Shown: piece after piece, positions 59,318-64,000 of the stretch
How positions within the stretch are numbered: the first letter of the stretch is position 1
Layout: every line of letters starts with the position of its first letter
DNA from: GCA-2693325 sp964011675
Lineage (GTDB): Bacteria; Latescibacterota; UBA2968; UBA8231
NCBI GenBank assembly: GCA_964011675.1
Contig: CAXGPR010000003.1
Location: 49,644-113,643 of the forward strand
Reading direction: 5' to 3'
DNA length: 64,000 nt
Notes under the pieces: model-generated
Told to the model about the DNA's origin: nothing
Databases searched by the model: none
Seen by the model: the letters and a program-made list of their open reading frames with translations, nothing else
Program-made: the position numbers and the translations under genes

Positions 59318-60635
59318 GTATGCACTGATTACGCTTTTTGTATGGGCGCATGCGGTGCTTGCTGCCGGTCCCGTAATCGAGGTTGATCGACCAGAAGTTA
59401 ATATTCGAGCAGATGCGACGGTTCAGTCTGTGCGTATTGCTGTTCTGGATGAAGGTAAACGTGTAGAACGGGTCGCGCAAAAAGACGAATGGAATCAGAT
59501 TCGTCTACCCGATGGTAGACTGGGTTGGCTGCACGGCAATTTGGTCAGAGAGATTTGGACTGTCACAGGGGAACGCGTGCGCGTGCGCACGGCGGGCTCA
59601 ACAGAGGCCCCAACTGCAGCGATCGTTGAACAGGGGAGTGAGTTAGCTCTTATCGGGCGAGCAGGACGTTGGTTAGAAGTGGAGATGCTGAGCGGTGAGC
59701 GTGGTTGGATTTGGAAAGAGTTGGTCAAACCGTTGGATTTTATTGGCACCAATGACGGAGAGGCAAGTAAAAACGAAGCGCAGATTGTCGCCGTTGCGTC
59801 TGAGGATACGGTTGTTCAGAATGACGAAGCTACGGTGAGCAACTCCCTACCTGAGGGCAGTATACTTAATCCATACGCGGAGGGTTTGCAGCGGTTTGGA
59901 GACGGCGATTATGCGGGCGCACTTGCGGCATTTGAGCAGGTCCTAGCGGATGATCCGGGACATATCCGTGCTCTGTTGCACGCGGCGCGGGCTCACCGTG
60001 AATTGGGTCAATATGACGCTGGCATAGAGAAGTTATATCGGGCGGCAGGGCAAGGAGAGGGGCATCGTGAGCTTGCCAAGATGTATAGAGCCATTGGGGT
60101 GTCGGATAGTGCAGCTAAATACAATGCGCTTGCGCGGGGAGTCGTTTGGACTCAGGTCGCTGATGAAGATGTTGAGATAACGCAAAAAGAGGGACCTGAG
60201 GTGTGGGTTTGGTCCGTGCTTGCTGGCGTGGCTGCGGTCATATGCCTTGGATTGATTTTTTTTGTACGTGGCTTAAGGAGAAAGAAACAGGGAATTGTAG
60301 ATGAAACGCCGCGTTCTAAGTTCGCACGTGCCGTAGAAAAAGCACGGCCGCAGGATATTTCAAAAGGGAGCGGCGAGGAAAAAACGCTTGAACGTCAAAT
60401 TGAGGAAAAGCGCAGTGCCCTTCGAGCGAGTGCGGCAGCTTTTGCCCCCCCGTCAGAGCAGGCGAACGAAGATGTGCTGATGGATGGTTTACTAGGACAG
60501 GTTGATACGTTCCGCCAGGCATTAGAAGCACAGGATGAGCGAGCAAAAATGTATGCTGAATTGGTGCGAATGCAGATGCAAAAAATAGAAATATTAGAGC
60601 AAGAGCTTCAGTTGCTACGCCGTCGCAAGCGCTAA
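59310..60635 (+). CDS. Membrane protein with two SH3b domains and TPRs
   Basis: Protein of 441 residues, GTG start overlapping the aroQ stop by 8 bases. A signal peptide (1-19) leads to two bacterial SH3 domains (about 22-80: RPEVNIRADATVQSVRI, GRLGWLHGNLV; about 88-150: RVRVRTAGSTEAPTAAIVEQ, GERGWIWKELV). TPR-like repeats span about 195-275 (ALAAFEQVLADDPGHIRALL), then a transmembrane helix at about 296-318 (VLAGVAAVICLGLIFFVRGL) and a cytoplasmic coiled-coil tail ending LEQELQLLRRRKR. The layout resembles BatE-like or cell-wall sensor proteins. Specific function unknown. Its stop overlaps the convergent gene's stop (CTAA). Confidence 0.75.
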   Translation: MLKYALITLFVWAHAVLAAGPVIEVDRPEVNIRADATVQSVRIAVLDEGKRVERVAQKDEWNQIRLPDGRLGWLHGNLVREIWTVTGERVRVRTAGSTEAPTAAIVEQGSELALIGRAGRWLEVEMLSGERGWIWKELVKPLDFIGTNDGEASKNEAQIVAVASEDTVVQNDEATVSNSLPEGSILNPYAEGLQRFGDGDYAGALAAFEQVLADDPGHIRALLHAARAHRELGQYDAGIEKLYRAAGQGEGHRELAKMYRAIGVSDSAAKYNALARGVVWTQVADEDVEITQKEGPEVWVWSVLAGVAAVICLGLIFFVRGLRRKKQGIVDETPRSKFARAVEKARPQDISKGSGEEKTLERQIEEKRSALRASAAAFAPPSEQANEDVLMDGLLGQVDTFRQALEAQDERAKMYAELVRMQMQKIEILEQELQLLRRRKR

Positions 60636-61207
60636 AATGTGTATTTCATTTGCAGCATGAGATCACCATCACTGCTTGTACTCAGTTCGGGGAAGACGCG
60701 CCGAGTTGCTTTACGGGGTATGAGCGAAACGCCTAAACTGCCAGCGGAGAGGACCGCGGTTGACCAGCCGTAAGCGCGTGCCCGAGATGCTTTATCCTCA
60801 AGTTTTTGAGCGCGCGAGAGTTGCTGATGGACTCGGTTAAGATCTGCTTCCTGTTCGTTGTCAGAAGCGCGATCAAACTGAAGCCAAGACAGCAGCCCAA
60901 AGGCCACGGCACCGCCCATGAAGCTGATGTAAGGAAATTCAGTAACGGTGATGGTATTGGCTCCGCCACCCAGCGACTCAAGCGTAACGATCTTGTCTAT
61001 TTCAGTTCGGTCGAATGTGAAAACTTTTTGCTCGACGCGCATTATGATTAGTTCGGCACCCTTTTCGACCATCGTGCCTTCTACGAGCGTACCATCGGAT
61101 AAATACACGCGTGTGTCAGTGCGCTCAGTTTGTATGGTTTGGGCCGTAGCCGGGAGGGTGCTTGCTTGTAAAATCAGCATTGTGCAGATTAATAAATTGG
61201 TTTTCAT
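60632..61207 (-). CDS. Small secreted protein of unknown function
   Basis: Protein of 191 residues from ATG 61207, which sits behind GGGAG and begins with a signal peptide (about 1-22, LPATAQ). Eighteen upstream codons of the open frame look non-coding. An N-terminal beta region (VYLSDGTLVEGTMVEKGAEL, VEQKVFTFDRTEIDKIVTLE) resembles Sm-like/SLA1 repeats in bacterial secreted proteins. A hydrophobic segment (YISFMGGAVAFGLLSWLQF), a helical stretch (about 118-150) and a second hydrophobic piece follow. It ends DLMLQMKYTF. No family is assigned. It is convergent with the SH3/TPR gene. Confidence 0.65.
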   Translation of the reverse strand: MKTNLLICTMLILQASTLPATAQTIQTERTDTRVYLSDGTLVEGTMVEKGAELIIMRVEQKVFTFDRTEIDKIVTLESLGGGANTITVTEFPYISFMGGAVAFGLLSWLQFDRASDNEQEADLNRVHQQLSRAQKLEDKASRARAYGWSTAVLSAGSLGVSLIPRKATRRVFPELSTSSDGDLMLQMKYTF

Positions 61208-61268
61208 AATACCAACTCCCACATGATTATTCGGCGTGTTTAGCCGAAATATATGAGGCAAGTGATTC

Positions 61269-62267
61269 GTGTCAATAGATGAGACTGGTGGCGGCCAGTT
61301 GCGTTCCGCCGAATTAGAAGAAATGACGGTTGCTCAGATACGCTCTCTCTCTGCCGACTGGAGTGAAGATGCTCTGGAGTGGGCTCTGGTAGAAGGGGAT
61401 TCGCGCGTGGGCGTTCGGCGATTAGCTGTGCAAGCGCGCAAGCAGTGGGCCCGACAGCGTGCGGAACAGGCCCGAATAAAGGAGCTCTTGCAGTTTGAAC
61501 AGCGTCTGTGGGGACGCGGAGTCGGTCGGGTGGCCGGTGTGGACGAAGTGGGACGAGGTTGTCTCGCTGGTCCGGTCGTGGCAGCTGCTGTAGTGCTGCC
61601 TCCCAATGTGGAATTACCCGGCTTGAATGATTCAAAAAAGGTGTCCGCGCGGAAGCGAGAGACGCTTAACTGTGCAATCCTTGCTCAAGCCCTTTCGACT
61701 TCTATTGCAAAAGTTGAGGTGCAGGAAATCGACCAATTAAATATTTTGCAGGCTTCTCTGAAAGCGATGAGAGAGGCTATTGATGGTTTGGAAATTGTTC
61801 CCAATCACATTCTTGTGGACGGGCATATACAGCCTGGCACTTCGGTAGAAGAGACGGCTTTAGTCGATGGAGATGCACGATCGATGTCAATTGCTGCGGC
61901 CTCCGTACTGGCTAAGGTATATCGAGATCGTCTGATGGTCGAGTTCGATGAGACCTATCCCGAATATGGGTTTGCAAGTAACAAGGGGTACGGTAGTCCG
62001 GATCACCTGAAAGCGCTGCATTTACACGGTCCTAGTCCATTGCACCGACGTACCTTTGCCCCGGTAGCCCAACTGCTTGTTCCCAAGAATTCGGAGGCAT
62101 ATTTGACCTTTGCCGATGGGTTGGAAGCAGCTGATTCACCAGAGGAGTTAGAGCGCATGGGCCATTTCATCAAAGAAGCAATTGGAGATCTGACTGAAGA
62201 TGATTTGCGTGAGCTCAGGGGGATGTATCGTAACAGACTGGCTGCTCTAAAACATGTGGTTCATTAA
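61269..62267 (+). CDS. rnhB: Ribonuclease HII
   Basis: Degrades RNA in RNA-DNA hybrids, 332 residues, longer than the usual 200-260. A helical N-terminal extension (1-85, MTVAQIRSLSADWSEDAL) is like that of Bacillus RNase HII. The catalytic core has VAGVDEVGRGCLAGPVVAAA (first Asp-Glu pair), LNDSKKVSARKRE, HILVDGHIQPG, DGDARSMSIAAASVLAKVYR and GFASNKGYGSPDHLKALHLH with SPLHRRTFAP. A C-terminal helical extension of about 55 residues (SPEELERMGHFIKEAIGDLT) is unusual. Confidence 0.95.
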   Translation: MSIDETGGGQLRSAELEEMTVAQIRSLSADWSEDALEWALVEGDSRVGVRRLAVQARKQWARQRAEQARIKELLQFEQRLWGRGVGRVAGVDEVGRGCLAGPVVAAAVVLPPNVELPGLNDSKKVSARKRETLNCAILAQALSTSIAKVEVQEIDQLNILQASLKAMREAIDGLEIVPNHILVDGHIQPGTSVEETALVDGDARSMSIAAASVLAKVYRDRLMVEFDETYPEYGFASNKGYGSPDHLKALHLHGPSPLHRRTFAPVAQLLVPKNSEAYLTFADGLEAADSPEELERMGHFIKEAIGDLTEDDLRELRGMYRNRLAALKHVVH

Positions 62268-62472
62268 GGGCAATCGCGTGCCGAAGCTTTTCTGGTTTAA
62301 GCTTGATACGGAGTTGTTCAACGCCGTTGTCGCGGTGTTGAAGGGAAAGTCGATCCAATCGTTAGAAGACGATAAAGAATGTGTATTTGTTGAAGTTAAA
62401 TCGAGTCATCGTATGGGAGAATACCTCCCAGAGAAATGGGTGGATCCAAGGGGACAGCAGCGCATTTTTTAA
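62254..62472 (+). CDS. Small hypothetical protein downstream of rnhB
   Basis: Predicted 72-residue product starting at ATG 62254, overlapping rnhB by 14 bases, or at GTG 62278 (64 residues). It has aromatic and charged residues in a fold-like pattern (KLFWFKLDTELFNAVVAVLK, GKSIQSLEDDKECVFVEVKS, GEYLPEKWVDPRGQQRIF). No family recognised. Coupling to rnhB supports that it is real. Confidence 0.5.
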   Translation: MWFIKGNRVPKLFWFKLDTELFNAVVAVLKGKSIQSLEDDKECVFVEVKSSHRMGEYLPEKWVDPRGQQRIF

Positions 62473-63152
62473 AAAAAGCGTCTAGGAACTTCGTATGGAA
62501 TAGGTAAACCAACATTCGTATCGCATTGACTCCATCGCCATTACTATATGTGGAAACCATCCGCAAGGGGGACGACGACACAAAAACGGGTGTAACCCCT
62601 TCTTAATCACGCAGGCGTGGCTACTGATTAGATGGTAAAAGACGTGATGACAACTGTTGTAGAAGGTGACTTGGAATATGGAGTAAGCCGCTTCTGTAGC
62701 CATGAACGATTATGAGGATTTTACATTCGATCTGAATTGGTTCGCCGTCGTTCCAGAGGTCCTGACACAGAATGAGTTCGATGTGCTAAGTGCGCAGTCG
62801 ATGTTCATACAAACGATTCTGACAGCTTACCCTGAGAGACTTCCTCTCTCTTATCGCAGGATCGGCAGCGTTCCTGATTGATCACTCTCCGAGTCGAGTA
62901 TCGGGACTTTTTCTGGACGTCATCGGTCCGAATCTGGAGTGAGTCCGACTTGATAGCGTCTTCGTCTTTTTGAATGGCGAAGACTACCAGAGACGGGACC
63001 AACTGTTCGTTCATATCATTTCCATGAAATGACTAGCGCCTGTATCGGTTCCCACTTTTGGCCCCATGGATCTCCAAAATTGAATCAATTGGTTTTTGCC
63101 ATAGTGGCCTAAAGTTTTGTTTTAATAGGCTTTTCTCCTACAGGTGCGTCAT
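62473..63152. other. Weakly coding 680-base stretch
   Basis: No full-size gene, RNA gene or clear terminator is seen. Short open frames exist on both strands, of which 62702-62881 is the best. An unstarted frame at about 62506-62640 (DSIAITICGNHPQGG) might be debris. The base composition shows no striking shift. It may be a decayed region between rnhB and the ABC transporter gene. Confidence 0.4.
62702..62881 (+). CDS. Possible small ORF (59 codons)
   Basis: ATG 62702 to TGA 62879-62881. The translation is acidic and aromatic-rich (NDYEDFTFDLNWFAVVPEVL, FDVLSAQSMFIQTILTAYPE) and looks protein-like. No convincing ribosome binding site and no family. It may be the fragment of a larger lost gene. 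Confidence 0.3.
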   Translation: MNDYEDFTFDLNWFAVVPEVLTQNEFDVLSAQSMFIQTILTAYPERLPLSYRRIGSVPD

Positions 63153-64000
63153 TTATGGCAGTAAAGACCGCAATTCTTCAAGTGTAATGGGTAGGTGTAA
63201 GCGATTTTCGTTATGCACACCGAGTCGGAGCGCGAACTGCGTAGCTGTGGGGGGAAGCAAGTTGGCTTTCTTCTCTAAGTCTGGATGGGTTAGGGTGCTG
63301 CGCGCGCTACCCTGTAAAACGACCTTGCCAGCGCTAAGAATTGTTGTATTATCGGCCGTGAGCGCAACAAGGTCTATGTCGTGCGTTATGACAACAATAG
63401 TCTTTCCTTTTTTTGCGAGTTGCTTTAGCAGTAGGCAAAGGGATCGGGAGGCAGATGAATCAAGACCTGCTGTCGGTTCGTCTAGCACGAGCACGTCTGG
63501 GTCCATTGCGAGGACGCCGGCCAAGGCAACACGGCGCTTCTCACCGCCGCTTAGGCTTAAGGGCCGGCGAAATCCATATGAACACAGGGGCAAGTCGACG
63601 AGGGAAAGGGCTTCCGCCACGAGCCTGTCTACGCGCTCTTGTGAAAAACCCATGTTATTCGGGCCAAATGCGACGTCTTGCCTAACCGTCTCGGCGAAAA
63701 GCTGTGATTCGGGAAATTGAAAGACTATACCCACGCTTTGATGAGTTTTGAGTGCTGGTCGCGATTGCAGATCTTCGCCGTATAGCAAGACGCGTCCAGC
63801 GCTAGGTTTGAGTAGGCCGTTTAGGTGTTGCGCAAATGTGGTTTTTCCCGAACCGCTGGCTCCGATAATAGCGTGTATTCTGCCTTTGGTAAATTGCACA
63901 GATACCTGATTTAAGCTCTCTTTTTCATGGGGCAGGCGAGCATTGTACACGTGGGAAATAGATTGGCTTTCTAAGATCGCAGGGCCGGCTTCGGCAGGTG
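63153..64000 (-). CDS. EcfA/CbiO-type ABC transporter ATPase (partial, runs off right edge)
   Basis: ATP-binding subunit of an energy-coupling-factor-type vitamin or metal importer. Walker A is GASGSGKTT, the Q-loop region VGIVFQFPESQLFAETVRQD followed by VAFGPNNMGFSQ is diagnostic of EcfA/CbiO, then the signature LSLSGGEKRRVALAGVLAMD, Walker B VLVLDEPTAGLD and H-loop VVITHDIDLVALTAD. The frame stays open to base 64000 with PAEAGPAILESQSISHVYN before the GTG/Met that would start a shorter ORF at 63950, so the true start is outside the window. The membrane partners (EcfT, S component) would be further left or right; none is visible here. Confidence 0.9.
   Translation of the reverse strand, partial: PAEAGPAILESQSISHVYNARLPHEKESLNQVSVQFTKGRIHAIIGASGSGKTTFAQHLNGLLKPSAGRVLLYGEDLQSRPALKTHQSVGIVFQFPESQLFAETVRQDVAFGPNNMGFSQERVDRLVAEALSLVDLPLCSYGFRRPLSLSGGEKRRVALAGVLAMDPDVLVLDEPTAGLDSSASRSLCLLLKQLAKKGKTIVVITHDIDLVALTADNTTILSAGKVVLQGSARSTLTHPDLEKKANLLPPTATQFALRLGVHNENRLHLPITLEELRSLLP

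Noticed and set aside
63058..63720. Plus-strand open frame of 220 codons opposite the ABC ATPase
   Set aside because: The opposite strand encodes complete Walker A, signature and Walker B motifs; the plus translation is Arg/Ser-rich noise.

Overview
The window looks like chromosomal DNA of a flagellated, diderm (Gram-negative-type) bacterium. The evidence is an Mla/MCE lipid-transport operon, a P- and L-ring gene pair (flgH, flgI), signal-peptide and lipobox proteins, and sigma-54 and sigma-28 promoter signatures. There is no rRNA or tRNA and no recognisable phage or insertion sequence. The mixture (MCE operon with a private outer-membrane protein, FkbH and AAC(3)-like sugar-tailoring genes, CBM9 and formylglycine-enzyme-domain secreted proteins, TRAP transporter, FliW-CsrA) suggests an uncultured lineage near the FCB group, such as Latescibacterota, but this placement is a low-confidence guess.

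Layout. 1-5.2 kb (minus strand): Mla-like operon (mlaD, auxiliary lipoprotein, outer-membrane beta-protein, mlaE cut by the window edge) and a diacylglycerol-kinase-family gene. 5.5-10.2 kb (plus): tightly packed operon of fatty acyl-CoA reductase, divergent Lgt-like membrane enzyme, Old Yellow Enzyme-type flavoprotein and an SDR. 10.2-14.6 kb (minus): TRAP transporter dctPQM plus a threonine-synthase-like PLP enzyme. 14.6-15.8 kb (minus): rpiA with a GNAT acetyltransferase. 15.8-21.1 kb: (alpha/alpha)6-toroid protein (minus) diverging from an AAC(3)-like acyltransferase, acyl carrier protein, FkbH-like HAD protein and GT4 glycosyltransferase, apparently a glycan-tailoring locus. 21.1-24.1 kb (minus): def, a MotE-like membrane protein, an FGE-domain protein and a CBM9 protein.

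24.3-52.3 kb (plus) is one long flagellar late-structure cluster. It opens with a sigma-54 promoter and runs flgF-flgG-flgA-flgH-flgI-flgJ-flgN-flgK-flgL-fliW-csrA, then two giant multidomain glycosyltransferase/TPR proteins and a small glycosyltransferase-like gene. Three flagellin genes follow (the first from a second sigma-54 promoter, the others from probable sigma-28 promoters), then flaG, a greatly enlarged fliD, fliS, a fliT-like gene and a tandem-duplicated FlgM-like gene with its own sigma-28 promoter and a strong intrinsic terminator. The cluster therefore holds rod, ring, junction, filament and cap proteins, their chaperones, the FliW-CsrA flagellin switch and the probable flagellin glycosylation machinery.

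52.4-53.3 kb is a decayed BadF/N-acetylglucosamine-kinase-family pseudogene. 53.3-62.5 kb is housekeeping: hrcA-grpE-dnaJ-mrp, prmA-rsmE-aroQ, an SH3/TPR membrane protein, a small secreted protein and rnhB. About 0.7 kb with little coding signal follows, and the window ends inside an EcfA/CbiO-type ABC ATPase gene on the minus strand.

The most unusual parts are the flagellar block (GT2-TPR triplicated glycosyltransferase, four-repeat FliD, double FlgM, CsrA-type sites in flagellin leaders), the FkbH/ACP/AAC(3) locus and the acyl-CoA reductase/Lgt-like operon.
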